A stretch of DNA of 57,690 nt from Bacteroidales bacterium (GCA_023231065.1 JALNWE010000011.1:1-57690), one strand, 5' to 3'. Positions 9,098 to 19,374 are shown, counted from the first letter of the stretch. Notes: generated by a model not told the origin, from the letters alone. Program-made: numbers and translations.

Positions 9098-12000
9098 TTA
9101 TGATTTATTGGTTTCAACGTGTTTTGGCGTTTCAGGATTTTTTTTCTTCTTCAATCTGTTTTCGAGTTTCGTGAAGGCCACAAAGAGTGAAGGAATAACC
9201 ATGACACCGCAGATGGTAGCCATCAGCATACCGCCGAATACGGAGGTCCCGAGCGCATGACGGCTGGCGGCTCCCGCGCCGGACGCAATCACCAGGGGAA
9301 CCACGCCCAGGATAAACGCGAAGGAGGTCATCAGGATAGGGCGGAAACGCAGTTTGGCCCCTTCCCTGGCAGCATCGAGCAGCGGCATGCCCTCTTCATA
9401 TTTCATTTTTGCGAATTCAACGATAAGAATGGCATTTTTAGCAACAAGCCCGATGAGCATGATCAAGCCGATCTGCGCGTAGATGTTGTTTTGTAATCCA
9501 CGGGCCCATTGAAGGCCAAAGGCCCCGAAAACCCCGAATGGGATTGTCAGAAGCACCGGGAGAGGCAACAACCAGCTCTCATATTTAGCGGCGAGCAGGA
9601 AATATATGAAGATAAAACAAAGGGCGAAAATATAACCCGCTTGACCGCTGGAGGTCAACTCTTCCCGCGTCATTCCTGAATATTCATAGCCGAAGCCAAA
9701 AGGAAGGGTTTTTGCTGCCACCTCTTTTACAGCTTCAATCCCCTGGCCGGTGGAAGATCCTGGAGGTATCCCAATGGTAAAATCAGCGGAGGAATATAAA
9801 TTGAACCGTTTTACAACATCGGGTCCTTGTGTGGGAGTAATGCTGACAAGTGTTCCAAGTGGGATCATTTTGCCGGAACCGCCTTTCACATAAACCCTCG
9901 GAATATCTTCCTTGTTGGCGCGATACGGGGCATCGGCCTGGATGATAACACGGTATGACTTACCAAATTTGTTAAAATCATTGACATAATAGCTTCCGAA
10001 GAGGCACTGAAGGGTAGAATAAATATCGTTGATGGGGACTCCCATCGTTTTGGCTTTTTCCTTATCGACAGTTAGTTTATATTGCGGGATGTCGGTCCGG
10101 AAGGAAGTAAAAGGATTGGAAAATTCTTTCCTTTTTGCTGCTTCTGTATAGAAATCCATCGTCACCTTGGTGAGTTTATCAAGGCCCACTCCCGATTTAT
10201 CTTCCAATTGCAGTTCAAGGCCGCCGGTTTTACCCAGGCCGGAGATAGCAGGCGCGTTAAAGGCCATGCAAATTCCCCCGGCGATTTTATTGAATTGCTT
10301 TTGGACCCTCAGGATGATTTGCTCGGCATGGAGCGAATCAGCGCTCCGGACTTTCCAGTCTTTCAGCTTTACAAATGCCATCCCATTGGTTGTGCTCACC
10401 GAATTGTCAAGGATACTATATCCGGGGATGGTAGTATAAGATTCGATCCCTTCTGTATGGGCCAGGATCTTTTCGACCTGACGCATGACTTCATTTGTTT
10501 TTTCCAGGGAATAGGCCTTAGGTGTCGAAACATTGACGAAGAAATAGCCCTGATCCTCTGAAGGTAGAAATCCGGAAGGCAGGAACTTCATGATAAAGAT
10601 GGCAAGGACAAGAACGACGGTAAGGAACATGATGGGGCGGGCCAGATGGTGGGTGAAATTCTCGACAATCCTGACATACTTATTCGTAGTTTTTGTAAAT
10701 CCACTGTCAAACCCTTTGAAAAATTTCCCGATCAATCCTTTCTTGTCTTTCTTGGGTTTTAGCAGCATAACGCATAAGGAAGGGGCCAGTGTCAATGCAA
10801 GAAGCGCTGAGATCAGGATGGAAGATATGAGTGTCAGGGCGAATTGTTTATACATAACGCCCGTGGTGCCACCCAGGAATGAAACCGGGATAAACACGGC
10901 ACAGAGAACCATTGTGATGGTCAGGATGGCGCCCGTGATCTCTTTCATGGTATGTTTTGTTGCTTCCAGGGAGGTCATTCCTTGAGAATCGATCTTTTCC
11001 TGGACAGCCTCCAGGACTACAATGGCATCGTCAACGACGATACCTATGGCCAATACCAGTGCGAAAAGGGTGAGCATATTAATGGAAAACCCGAGAAAAG
11101 CGAATGCAGCCAGGGCGCCCACCAGTGAAACCGGTACGGTGATGGCTGGGATGAGTGTTGCCCGCCAATCCTGAAGAAAGATAAAGATAACAATGAAGAC
11201 GAGGATAAAGGCTTCAAATAAGGTTTTCAACACTTCCTCGATGGAAGCAGTCACGAATTCGACGGTATCCAGGCCTTTTTCATAGGTTATCCCCTGGGGA
11301 AATTCCTTTGCCAGCTCTTCCATGGCAGCATCACACGCGGCGCGGACAGCAACAGCATTTGATCCGGGGGACTGGTAAACGAGAATACAAGGCGCTGTTT
11401 TACCATTGAAACGGCTGTTGGCGTCGTAAGTTTTCATTCCCAGTTCGATCCTGGCAATATCGTTCATGCGGACAAGGGAACCATCGTTGTTGGCTTTGAT
11501 GATGATGTTACCAAACTCCGCTTCGTCAACAAGACGGCCCCGGACATTGATCATGATCGACATTTCCTGGCCTTGTTCCGCCGGGTTTTTACCAATCTGT
11601 CCGGCTGCGGCCTGAACATTCTGATCTTTGATCGCCGATTGAACATCCTTAACTGTTATTCCATATCCTGCCATCCGTTCCGGGTTCAACCAGATCCGCA
11701 TTGAATAATCATCCCCACCGAACATGTTCACGTCGCCTACTCCCTCGATTCGTTTGATTACGTTTACCACATTTATATTCAGGTAATTGGCGAGAAATTT
11801 CGTGTCGTATGCCGTATCGTTGGATACAAGGGCATACAACATCAGGACACTTGGTGATTTCTTTAATACAGTAACGCCGCCCTGGGTTACTTCAGGTGGC
11901 AATACGTTCATGGCCCTTTGGGTTCGGTTTTGTACATTGACAGTGGCCATATCCGGATCGGTCCCTACCGAAAAATAAACGGTGATGGTACAGGATCCGT

Positions 12001-12253
12001 CATTGGCACATTGGGATGTCATATAGGTCATATTGTCAACGCCATTGATCTGCTCTTCAAGGGGGATGGCTACGGTCTTTTGTACATCTTCGGCATTGGC
12101 GCCAGGGTAATAAGCAGTAACCTGAATGGTTGGTGGCACTACATCCGGATATTGGGAAATGGGCAGTGAGAGCATACTCAGAATCCCGACAAGGGCAATG
12201 AGGATGGCAATGACCGACGAAAGAATAGGGCGGGTGATAAAGGATTGCAACAT
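9098..12253 (-). CDS. RND multidrug efflux pump, HAE1 family (AcrB/MexB type)
   Basis: 1051 aa, full length for the hydrophobe/amphiphile efflux family. The N-terminus MLQSFITRPILSSVIAILI is the first membrane helix. The duplicated layout (six membrane helices plus a large periplasmic loop in each half) is clear. The proton-relay aspartates are present in TM4 (AIGIVVDDAIVVLE) and the relay lysine in the second half (LIGLVAKNAILIVEFAK). It would export hydrophobic compounds driven by the proton gradient. The next gene downstream is the outer membrane channel; the adaptor lies upstream across a 144-base gap that contains a heptamer tandem repeat. Confidence 0.95.
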   Translation of the reverse strand: MLQSFITRPILSSVIAILIALVGILSMLSLPISQYPDVVPPTIQVTAYYPGANAEDVQKTVAIPLEEQINGVDNMTYMTSQCANDGSCTITVYFSVGTDPDMATVNVQNRTQRAMNVLPPEVTQGGVTVLKKSPSVLMLYALVSNDTAYDTKFLANYLNINVVNVIKRIEGVGDVNMFGGDDYSMRIWLNPERMAGYGITVKDVQSAIKDQNVQAAAGQIGKNPAEQGQEMSIMINVRGRLVDEAEFGNIIIKANNDGSLVRMNDIARIELGMKTYDANSRFNGKTAPCILVYQSPGSNAVAVRAACDAAMEELAKEFPQGITYEKGLDTVEFVTASIEEVLKTLFEAFILVFIVIFIFLQDWRATLIPAITVPVSLVGALAAFAFLGFSINMLTLFALVLAIGIVVDDAIVVLEAVQEKIDSQGMTSLEATKHTMKEITGAILTITMVLCAVFIPVSFLGGTTGVMYKQFALTLISSILISALLALTLAPSLCVMLLKPKKDKKGLIGKFFKGFDSGFTKTTNKYVRIVENFTHHLARPIMFLTVVLVLAIFIMKFLPSGFLPSEDQGYFFVNVSTPKAYSLEKTNEVMRQVEKILAHTEGIESYTTIPGYSILDNSVSTTNGMAFVKLKDWKVRSADSLHAEQIILRVQKQFNKIAGGICMAFNAPAISGLGKTGGLELQLEDKSGVGLDKLTKVTMDFYTEAAKRKEFSNPFTSFRTDIPQYKLTVDKEKAKTMGVPINDIYSTLQCLFGSYYVNDFNKFGKSYRVIIQADAPYRANKEDIPRVYVKGGSGKMIPLGTLVSITPTQGPDVVKRFNLYSSADFTIGIPPGSSTGQGIEAVKEVAAKTLPFGFGYEYSGMTREELTSSGQAGYIFALCFIFIYFLLAAKYESWLLPLPVLLTIPFGVFGAFGLQWARGLQNNIYAQIGLIMLIGLVAKNAILIVEFAKMKYEEGMPLLDAAREGAKLRFRPILMTSFAFILGVVPLVIASGAGAASRHALGTSVFGGMLMATICGVMVIPSLFVAFTKLENRLKKKKNPETPKHVETNKS

Positions 12254-12275
12254 ATACAGAAAATTACAAATTAGA

Positions 12276-12345
12276 ATTGACCATTAAGGATTGACTATTG
12301 ACCATTGACTATTGACCATTGACTATTGACTATTGACCATTGACC
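12276..12345. repeat. Seven-base tandem repeat, ten units, inside the efflux operon
   Basis: Ten consecutive 7-base units of the form ATTGACY run from 12276 to 12345. Nine are ATTGACC or ATTGACT in mixed order, and one (unit 2) is the divergent ATTAAGG. Read along the operon (minus strand) the units are GGTCAAT or AGTCAAT. The array sits between the adaptor stop (12398) and the pump start (12253). The unit is not a multiple of three bases, but it is non-coding here, so copy-number change would alter spacing or leader structure and not a reading frame. Confidence 0.9.
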
Positions 12346-12397
12346 ATTATTGATATTTATGGATTGGTGATTTTTATTATTAATTCTTAAATTTCTG

Positions 12398-13570
12398 TCA
12401 TTTGGCTTTCATCTGAGGTATGCTCAGTGTGTCGGGTACATTGACCGGTGTGACGGCCATTCCTTCCTGAAATTTCTGGAATCCTTCAAGCAGGATACGA
12501 TCGCCAACTTTCAGTCCGTTCACGACGACAATATTATTATTCATGGACCGCGAGAGGATGACCGGGACCCTGTGGACTTTATTCCCTGCATCCACGACAA
12601 ACGCGAAATTCTTTCCCTGTATCTGCGTTGTGGCGCTTTGCGGGATGAGGATCCCGTTTTCCTGTTCCATCAACATCAGGTTAACATTCGCAAAGTTACC
12701 GGGTTTAATCAACCCGTCAGGATTTGGGAATACAGCGCGGATGGCGATCGTACCGGTTTCCGGATTGACTTCCCGGTCAATGAAATCGATGGATCCGGCA
12801 TGATCAAATACCTGTTTGTCCGAAAGGGTTATAAAGACCTTGAGAACATCATTCTTGCTATTCAGGTCTTTTTTATTGGCATCATAATACCGCATGATCT
12901 TCAGGTAATCATTTTCATTCATCTGGGAATTGACATAAATGGGATCCACTGCTGAAACAGTTGTAAGCAGGGTGGATTCTCCTTTTCCGACCAGGTTACC
13001 GGGACGGACATTGCATGCGCCGATGCATCCGGTTATCGGGGATGCCATTACCGTATAGGAGAGATTCAACTTGGCCGTTGCCAGGTTTGCTTTGGAACTG
13101 GCAACAGAGGCCCTGTCCATCAGTTCCGTGGTGACCGCTTTATCATAGTCGTTCTGGCTGATGGCATTGGTCGATAAAAGTGGTTTCAGACGGGCCACGT
13201 CCAGTTTTGCTTTTTCCCAGGCTGCTGTTTTATTTTCAAGGTCTGCCTCGGCAAATTTGAGGCTGTTGATATACTCATCCTGCTCGATGGTAAACAGTTT
13301 TTGTCCCTTTTGAACTATAGAACCTTCCCTGAAGGACCAGTTTTGCAGGTAACCGGCAACCCGTGCGCGGATTTCGACCGTGGGGATACCCACAGCCTGC
13401 CCCACCATCTCAAGATAGATTGGAAGGCGCGTGCCCTTGATCTGCATGACTTTCAGGGGAGGAGCTTTTTTTTGCGTGTCTTTCTTCGATTTACAACCCG
13501 GGTTTACCAAAGCTGCAATGCAAATGAATCCTATTATTAAAGCAATTTTGTGAGAGAAATGATTCTTCAT
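12398..13570 (-). CDS. RND efflux periplasmic adaptor (AcrA/MexA type), probable lipoprotein
   Basis: 390 aa from the ATG at 13570. A 51-codon in-frame extension upstream was rejected because it would bury the signal peptide MKNHFSHKIALIIGFICIAAL. A cysteine near residue 26 (NPGC) may be lipidated, though the lipobox is not canonical. Family features are present: a lipoyl-like half (RARVAGYLQNWSFREGSIVQKGQKLF), a helical hairpin (about 120-180), the second lipoyl half (LSYTVMASPITGCIGACNVRPGNLV), then beta-barrel and membrane-proximal domains. It would bridge the RND pump and the outer membrane channel. It is the first gene of the minus-strand efflux operon. Confidence 0.93.
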   Translation of the reverse strand: MKNHFSHKIALIIGFICIAALVNPGCKSKKDTQKKAPPLKVMQIKGTRLPIYLEMVGQAVGIPTVEIRARVAGYLQNWSFREGSIVQKGQKLFTIEQDEYINSLKFAEADLENKTAAWEKAKLDVARLKPLLSTNAISQNDYDKAVTTELMDRASVASSKANLATAKLNLSYTVMASPITGCIGACNVRPGNLVGKGESTLLTTVSAVDPIYVNSQMNENDYLKIMRYYDANKKDLNSKNDVLKVFITLSDKQVFDHAGSIDFIDREVNPETGTIAIRAVFPNPDGLIKPGNFANVNLMLMEQENGILIPQSATTQIQGKNFAFVVDAGNKVHRVPVILSRSMNNNIVVVNGLKVGDRILLEGFQKFQEGMAVTPVNVPDTLSIPQMKAK

Positions 13571-13615
13571 AGGAGAAAAATTTTTGGGTAGATTAATCTG
13601 ATCATAATGTAACGT

Positions 13616-13649
13616 CAAATTTACTAACAAAACTGAAAAAAAAAACAAA
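13616..13649 (-). promoter_or_regulatory. Probable promoter of the RND efflux operon
   Basis: On the minus strand TTTG (13646-13649) is followed after 22 bases by TAAATTTG (13616-13623), an exact match to the Bacteroidetes -7 consensus TAnnTTTG. The spacing is slightly longer than the usual 19-21. The adaptor ATG lies about 45 bases downstream. Confidence 0.5.
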
Positions 13650-13688
13650 TGCTTATTTTTGTACAAAAATTTTTCTTTTCTCTTCCTG

Positions 13689-16388
13689 ATGCATAGATTT
13701 TTCCCTTTCCTTCTTTTGCTCATTTTTTCTCATCCGATATCAGCCCAGGTCGATTCTTTCAGATCCTCTGAAAAAATCAGATATACTGTAAAATATCACC
13801 ATTTGGAAGAAGGCCATCTCGTATTTGGGAACAGGATCTTACGTGAAATCGCCAAGCATGTGCTCCGTGATCCCTGGCTTGTCGATCTGGATCTTTGTTA
13901 TATGAACAAGATTTCAATCGGCCCGGTTGATGGGAAAAACCGGCTTCGGGTTTTTTTTAGGGACCCGGTCATGAAAGGGGACATACGCTACCGCCAGTTC
14001 GATATTTCAGATGTACTGATCCCCAACCGGATGAATTTAACTTTAAGGTGGGCCAACCGGTATGATACGACCAGTTATACAGAGCAAAACCTTGTTTCGC
14101 AAAGGATTGTTCCCTCGGATAGCTTACTTTTTGAAATTCCGGTAACAGGATTTGATCCAAGCCTGGACACCATTCTTTTACGCGATGTTCAGTTTTATTA
14201 TGATTCTCTTGGCTTTTCACTTTTTATGCACCGGATGCACCTGATCGATGATTATTACGCCTCCTCGGTCCTCGTAGATACTTTAACTCAGGTTGCAGAT
14301 ACGATGAATATTTCCCGTGAGGACCTTTTGCCCGTGCATTTTATTCAGATAGAAGAGCTCAACAAGGTTTTAACCTGTATCAGGGACCGGGATTTTTTGG
14401 ACAATCTGCCTGATCCGACCTTTGATCCTTTACAACTCTCCTCCCGTTATCTGACTTTATTTAAAATTTCCAGGACTTTGACTTATAATTATTGTGATGC
14501 CCTGCTGGGGTCCGGGGCCATTCCCTGGAATAGGGATTTATCGGGAATAGCCGGTTTTTATACAGCAAGGATCCTTTCCTTCGTGGAAAAGTCACAATTA
14601 ATGGGTGACAGGCACGGCGACATATACTATGACTTTCTCGATCATTATTTCGACACCCTATCTTTTCCACCCGATAAAAACATCCCGGAACTGTTAATGA
14701 GGAAGATGTTTCCTGATGCGGAAACGGATTCTTTGTGGCAATTTATTTCCTGGAAAATCCTGTTATCCTATCATCAGTTAGCGCAGGATTTAATGAAAAG
14801 GAACCGGTTTGCCGAAGCGGTTTCGATTATGGAACATGCAAAAAAGTTTAATGCTACGTTTCCGGCCGGGATCCGGTTCGGGGGGGTGGATGAATCGTTA
14901 ACGCAGGCTTCCACAGAAATCTTCAATGCCTATATTGGCATTGCCACCGATTGTATCAGCAACCGGAAATATGACATGGCTGACCAATACCTTGAGAATG
15001 CTGCAGCCTACTATAAAATGCATCCCGGTCTCATTCCCAATGATTCTCTCTACCGGCAGGTTTATGGTCAATTGTTCTTCATGCGTAATAGCCAGTGCGA
15101 TCAGCTCCTTGAACAGGAAAAATTCAAAGAAGCGCTGGAATGTTATCAGCTTTTCGAACAGATCTATACCCCTGACAAACTGATCCCGGTCAACGGTCAG
15201 ATGGAAGCGAAAAAGAACAGGGCGCTCGCGGGTATATGCCAGGAATCAGTTAACCGTTCAATTGCAGCGTTGACCGGTAACCAGTTTGATACAGCCCTTT
15301 ATTATTTCGATAATGCAGCGACCCTTCTTTCCTGTCTTCCCGATCATTCGGTCTTTGCCGGCAGGCATGACTCCATTACTCCTTTTATTGAACAGATCCG
15401 GTATAAAAAGTTTTTTTCTGACGGGGTGGGCGCCCTCAATCATCGTCAATTTACACTGGCCCTGCAGTATTTCGATCAGGCGCGTTCGTTGTCAGACCGG
15501 CATGGATTGGCCCCTTCCGGTGATTATGATTCTCTTTACAGGAGAGCCATGAAAAACCACCTGCTGATCGACCTAAGCCTTGCCCAGAAGGACATCTGGT
15601 CAAGCCGTTTCGGCAAGGCTGAAGCCACCCTGGATACAATCCGTAATGCAGGTACAAGGTACGGATTGGGTCGTGACCAGGAATTTACATCGGTATTAAC
15701 CTGGTTTGGTGAAAAAATAAGGGAGCAAAGATGCAGGGATCTTGCCGATTCAGTGACGTATACGATGATACGCGCAGACAGGGCCGTTGCTCTGAAAAAC
15801 TACATGAATGCAGGTTTATACATCCACCGTGCCTTTGCTTTGGCTGATTCTGTTCCGGGGTGCGGAATAGCGTCCACAAACATTTCAGATACACTGAAAA
15901 AATATGAAAAGGCGATTGCTTACCAGGAAGAGTTAACACGGGCGGAAAGGTATGCTGCTTCAGGCCAATATGATACGGTTTTATCAATTTTATACAGAAC
16001 AGAACGAAGTTACAAGTCGTACAACCTCGATAATCTGGGTTGCCCTTTTGAATCAGGATTTAATTTTGTGGATTCAAGGAATAACCCATACCTTGTTTTT
16101 CAGGCTGTTCTGTTTTACCAGGGGCTCCATGACGACAGAGAAGCTTTCCGGTATTTGTGTTTATTGCCCAAGAAGGGATTTCCTGCTGACAAAGCCCTGC
16201 AGGCCCAGCAACAATTGGGAATATCGCTTGCAGAGGTGGACTATCAAAAAGGTATAACATCCATGTTTGCAAAAGAAAAATCCCCTGCCCACCCTGTTGC
16301 AATAAATGAAAAATGGTTCCGGGCATTCAGGGAAGCTTATAAAGATGAATATGCCCGTCTCTCAGAAGTAAGATCATCGGTACCCTGA
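13689..16388 (+). CDS. Large secreted helical-repeat (TPR-like) protein, function unknown
   Basis: 899 aa from the ATG at 13689, which gives a clean signal peptide (MHRFFPFLLLLIFSHPISAQ). A TTG 30 bases upstream is possible but adds nothing. The first 250 residues look beta-rich and polar. From about 355 onward the sequence is helical, with TPR/Sel1-like units such as NRFAEAVSIMEHAKKF, KFKEALECYQLFEQIY, QFDTALYYFDNAATLL and QFTLALQYFDQARSLS. No catalytic motif, lipobox or T9SS domain is seen. It is divergent from the efflux operon and convergent with the secreted amylase. A periplasmic scaffold role is only a guess. Confidence 0.7.
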   Translation: MHRFFPFLLLLIFSHPISAQVDSFRSSEKIRYTVKYHHLEEGHLVFGNRILREIAKHVLRDPWLVDLDLCYMNKISIGPVDGKNRLRVFFRDPVMKGDIRYRQFDISDVLIPNRMNLTLRWANRYDTTSYTEQNLVSQRIVPSDSLLFEIPVTGFDPSLDTILLRDVQFYYDSLGFSLFMHRMHLIDDYYASSVLVDTLTQVADTMNISREDLLPVHFIQIEELNKVLTCIRDRDFLDNLPDPTFDPLQLSSRYLTLFKISRTLTYNYCDALLGSGAIPWNRDLSGIAGFYTARILSFVEKSQLMGDRHGDIYYDFLDHYFDTLSFPPDKNIPELLMRKMFPDAETDSLWQFISWKILLSYHQLAQDLMKRNRFAEAVSIMEHAKKFNATFPAGIRFGGVDESLTQASTEIFNAYIGIATDCISNRKYDMADQYLENAAAYYKMHPGLIPNDSLYRQVYGQLFFMRNSQCDQLLEQEKFKEALECYQLFEQIYTPDKLIPVNGQMEAKKNRALAGICQESVNRSIAALTGNQFDTALYYFDNAATLLSCLPDHSVFAGRHDSITPFIEQIRYKKFFSDGVGALNHRQFTLALQYFDQARSLSDRHGLAPSGDYDSLYRRAMKNHLLIDLSLAQKDIWSSRFGKAEATLDTIRNAGTRYGLGRDQEFTSVLTWFGEKIREQRCRDLADSVTYTMIRADRAVALKNYMNAGLYIHRAFALADSVPGCGIASTNISDTLKKYEKAIAYQEELTRAERYAASGQYDTVLSILYRTERSYKSYNLDNLGCPFESGFNFVDSRNNPYLVFQAVLFYQGLHDDREAFRYLCLLPKKGFPADKALQAQQQLGISLAEVDYQKGITSMFAKEKSPAHPVAINEKWFRAFREAYKDEYARLSEVRSSVP

Positions 16389-16431
16389 TTGCCACAGTTT
16401 GATCTTAGGGCCATTCCTGATCGCTCATCCT

Positions 16432-19305
16432 TTATTGTATGATCAACTTTCCCTGTGACTGGATCTTGCCGGCCTGAAATACATACAGGTAAACACCCGG
16501 TGAAATATGCTCACCGGTGGTAGCGGTAAGGTCTATCGTGTATTGGTGCAATCCCTGGGACAATAATCCGGTGAAGAATTGTTTGACCAATCTGCCGGAA
16601 ATATCATACAGCATGATCCGGGCTTTTCCCGGTTCGGTGATATTGAAAGCAAAATTCACCAGGTCGGTTGCAGGATTGGGATAAACCAGCGCCTTTCCGG
16701 TTTCAACTGAACCCGGAAGCGGGTGTTCATCCAGGCCTGTAAATATGGGCTTTTGTAAACGGGCCGTCGTATAGATCCGGTATTCGCCGGGTTTGAATGG
16801 CAGGGTTGCTGAAACATCGGTAACGATCAGGGAATCGCCTGAATAATATTCATACCAGGTACCGGTTTTAGTGAAAGAAGGATCGACATTCTTGCTGACA
16901 ACGTCGAAATTTCCCAAAACCGTGGCATCCATGGCGCTGTGCCGCAGCCAGATCCTTTTTGTGGCGCCGGTAACATCAATGGTATAATCAGTGGTGCTGA
17001 ATACAGGCTGGTTCTTTTTCAATTCCATCAAGGCTGCAAAAACATTTCGTGTATATCTTCTCCTCCACTGGGTGAGATAATCCCACCGGATGGGTTTAGG
17101 GGTTAATCGCGAATCGGAGGTGCCAGTTGGATAATTGATGGAATAATCGTAACCCAACTCCCCGAATTGCCATACCATTTTAGGCCCCGGTAGCATGAAG
17201 TAGAAATTGGCAGCCAATTCATCCCGTTTCAGGCAAAGTGAAGTGTCGCCCTTGATTTTATAATCAGTTTGAGTGATGTTACCATAGGTGATGGCTTTGA
17301 ACATCATCCGTTCCTCGTCATGACTCTCCATATAGGCAACCAGGTTGGGTTGGGTCCATCCTCTCTTTTTATAGGAAGCCCAGGAAAGATCTGATTTGCT
17401 GTTTTCGTTGTAACCCATGGCTGCCTCCTCATAAACACCGGTAACATTTCCCCAAAGAAGCATGTTGTTATTCGAAAGTACAACCTCTTCCGAATTATCC
17501 GCGAAATGTTCAAGGATCATGTAAGCATCCGGATTGACTGCATGGATGACTGACTCATAGTTTTCCAGTATACTGATACGTGAAGCGTCATATTGGCCCC
17601 ACAGGGCGACATTGTTAGGATAAGAATTCTTTTGCGTAAACCCTTTCGACAGGTCAAACCGATATCCATCTACGTGAAACTCTGTAAGCCAGTAGGTTAT
17701 CAATCGTTCCATATAAACTCTTGTATCCGGGCTTTCATGGTTGAAATCGTATCCGACATTGTAGGGATGTTTCGGGATCTGGTTGAACCAGGGATTGTTG
17801 GCAGCAGGACACTGGGCGTTCCCATCCCAGTATAACTTTACAAGTGGCGAGTTGCCGAAATGATGGTTGCAGACAATGTCAAGAATCACCGCGATTCCTT
17901 TAGCGTGGGCTGCTTCGACGAATTGTTTAAGCCCGTTCTTCGTGCCATAATATTTGTCAACAGCAAAGGAATAATCGGGATTATATCCCCAGCTGATATT
18001 TCCTTCAAATTCCATTATGGGCATCAGTTCAATGGCATTGATCCCGGAGTTTTTCAGGTAGTCGAGGGTGTCGATCAGGGAAGGGTAATCGTGGGCTAAG
18101 GTAAAATCCCGGATCAGTAATTCGTAAATGATAAGGCTGGACACAGGAGGGGCTACAAAGGGTTCAGGGTCCCAGGGATAAGGATCCTGGTCGGTTTGCA
18201 GGTATGTTGCAACACCCGTGGTCAAACCTGTAGGATAGGGTTTAAGCTCCGGGTAAGTTGCTGAAGAAATATACTGGTCGTCAGGATCGCTCACTTTGTC
18301 GGCATAAGGGTCGCCAATGCGGATATTGCCGTCAACCAGGTATTGGAAAATGTATTCCTCTTTTGGGATCAGGTTGTTGATCTGCAGCCAGTATCTTTTT
18401 CCGTCAGGGGTTACTTTCATGTAAAAGTTCGAATCAAGTTGCCAGTTGTTGAATTCGCCCATGAGGAAAACATTTTTTTTGTAGGGGGCATAGAGGCATA
18501 ACAAGGCGCTGGTCGTATCTAAATAATTGATCCCGTCAATCATACCGAGAGGGAGATCGGCTACTGCAGGGGTAGGGATAACGGTATAGGAAACCGAATC
18601 GCTGGCTGAAGCGGTATCGTTTTCGGCCATTATCCTGATCTGGTTTTTCACCCAATTCTGTCCAAAATTATCTGCCAGGATGGTATCATAAATAAACTGA
18701 CCGGGACTGGTTTTCACCAGGTTCCCGTTGATGAAAATTTTCAGGGAGGCTGCCAAAGGGCTGACCGCCGAAACCAGGATAGTATCCTGTTGGTAAAGAT
18801 AGAGGTCGCGGTTGGTAGGTTCGACGATATTGACACTCATAACGGGAGGATAAACATCAGCAAAGATATCGCTGCCATCGGCATTCCGTCCCACCTTGGT
18901 GCCATCTGAATTACGGAACACAAAGGCCATTTTTTCGATCTGTTCGTTAACCGGAACGCCATAGTAGCTCCGGATGGAAGGTTGTATTTTTAACCGGTAT
19001 TTATTGCCTCCTAACGGGGTCATAAGCGCTTTGGGAATATTCTCATTCCAGCCGGCAACCACATATTTCCAGTCGGAAGGGGAGGAGCTGAGGTTCGTGA
19101 TGACCCCGGTGTGCGCATATATCGGGGGTGAGACATTCATCAGCTCCCCGTTCCCTTGTGCTGCATCAAAAATAATGGTGACCGAATCGTTTTCAAGGGG
19201 GAAAACAGGGGTGGTAACGATCACCTGACCAGAAAGCAATCCCTCTTGCAGCATACCTATAAAGAGAATGAGGATAAGGCTGAATGATCTTCTGAATTTT
19301 TTCAT
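16432..19305 (-). CDS. T9SS-secreted GH13 alpha-amylase-type glycoside hydrolase
   Basis: 957 aa. Signal peptide about 1-26; two Ig/beta-sandwich domains (about 30-245); a CBM48-like domain (about 263-350, with FLMGEFNNWQ); a GH13 TIM barrel from about 390. All four GH13 motifs are present: DIVCNHH (476-482), GYRFDLS with nucleophile Asp551, acid/base Glu599 in ILEHF, and SHD (His662-Asp663). The last 80 residues form a T9SS sorting domain starting YPNPATD, so the enzyme is probably released or anchored at the cell surface. It should cleave alpha-1,4 or alpha-1,6 links of starch-like glucans outside the cell. It is divergent from susC. Confidence 0.93.
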   Translation of the reverse strand: MKKFRRSFSLILILFIGMLQEGLLSGQVIVTTPVFPLENDSVTIIFDAAQGNGELMNVSPPIYAHTGVITNLSSSPSDWKYVVAGWNENIPKALMTPLGGNKYRLKIQPSIRSYYGVPVNEQIEKMAFVFRNSDGTKVGRNADGSDIFADVYPPVMSVNIVEPTNRDLYLYQQDTILVSAVSPLAASLKIFINGNLVKTSPGQFIYDTILADNFGQNWVKNQIRIMAENDTASASDSVSYTVIPTPAVADLPLGMIDGINYLDTTSALLCLYAPYKKNVFLMGEFNNWQLDSNFYMKVTPDGKRYWLQINNLIPKEEYIFQYLVDGNIRIGDPYADKVSDPDDQYISSATYPELKPYPTGLTTGVATYLQTDQDPYPWDPEPFVAPPVSSLIIYELLIRDFTLAHDYPSLIDTLDYLKNSGINAIELMPIMEFEGNISWGYNPDYSFAVDKYYGTKNGLKQFVEAAHAKGIAVILDIVCNHHFGNSPLVKLYWDGNAQCPAANNPWFNQIPKHPYNVGYDFNHESPDTRVYMERLITYWLTEFHVDGYRFDLSKGFTQKNSYPNNVALWGQYDASRISILENYESVIHAVNPDAYMILEHFADNSEEVVLSNNNMLLWGNVTGVYEEAAMGYNENSKSDLSWASYKKRGWTQPNLVAYMESHDEERMMFKAITYGNITQTDYKIKGDTSLCLKRDELAANFYFMLPGPKMVWQFGELGYDYSINYPTGTSDSRLTPKPIRWDYLTQWRRRYTRNVFAALMELKKNQPVFSTTDYTIDVTGATKRIWLRHSAMDATVLGNFDVVSKNVDPSFTKTGTWYEYYSGDSLIVTDVSATLPFKPGEYRIYTTARLQKPIFTGLDEHPLPGSVETGKALVYPNPATDLVNFAFNITEPGKARIMLYDISGRLVKQFFTGLLSQGLHQYTIDLTATTGEHISPGVYLYVFQAGKIQSQGKLIIQ

Positions 19306-19366
19306 TTTTTGTTTATTGATTTATACTAACATTTCAAACACAATCAGCAGTTTATAAGAATTCATG

Positions 19367-19374
19367 CAAATATA
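19367..19374 (-). promoter_or_regulatory. Bacteroidetes -7 element for the secreted amylase gene
   Basis: The minus strand reads TATATTTG, an exact TAnnTTTG match, about 62 bases before the amylase ATG. A convincing -33 TTTG is not seen at the expected spacing. Confidence 0.4.

Noticed and set aside
12276..12345. Short repeats as a CRISPR array
   Set aside because: The units are 7 bases with no spacers and no cas genes nearby; this is a simple tandem repeat.
13571..13723. 51-codon N-terminal extension of the efflux adaptor
   Set aside because: It would bury the signal peptide and cover the predicted promoter; the ATG at 13570 is preferred.
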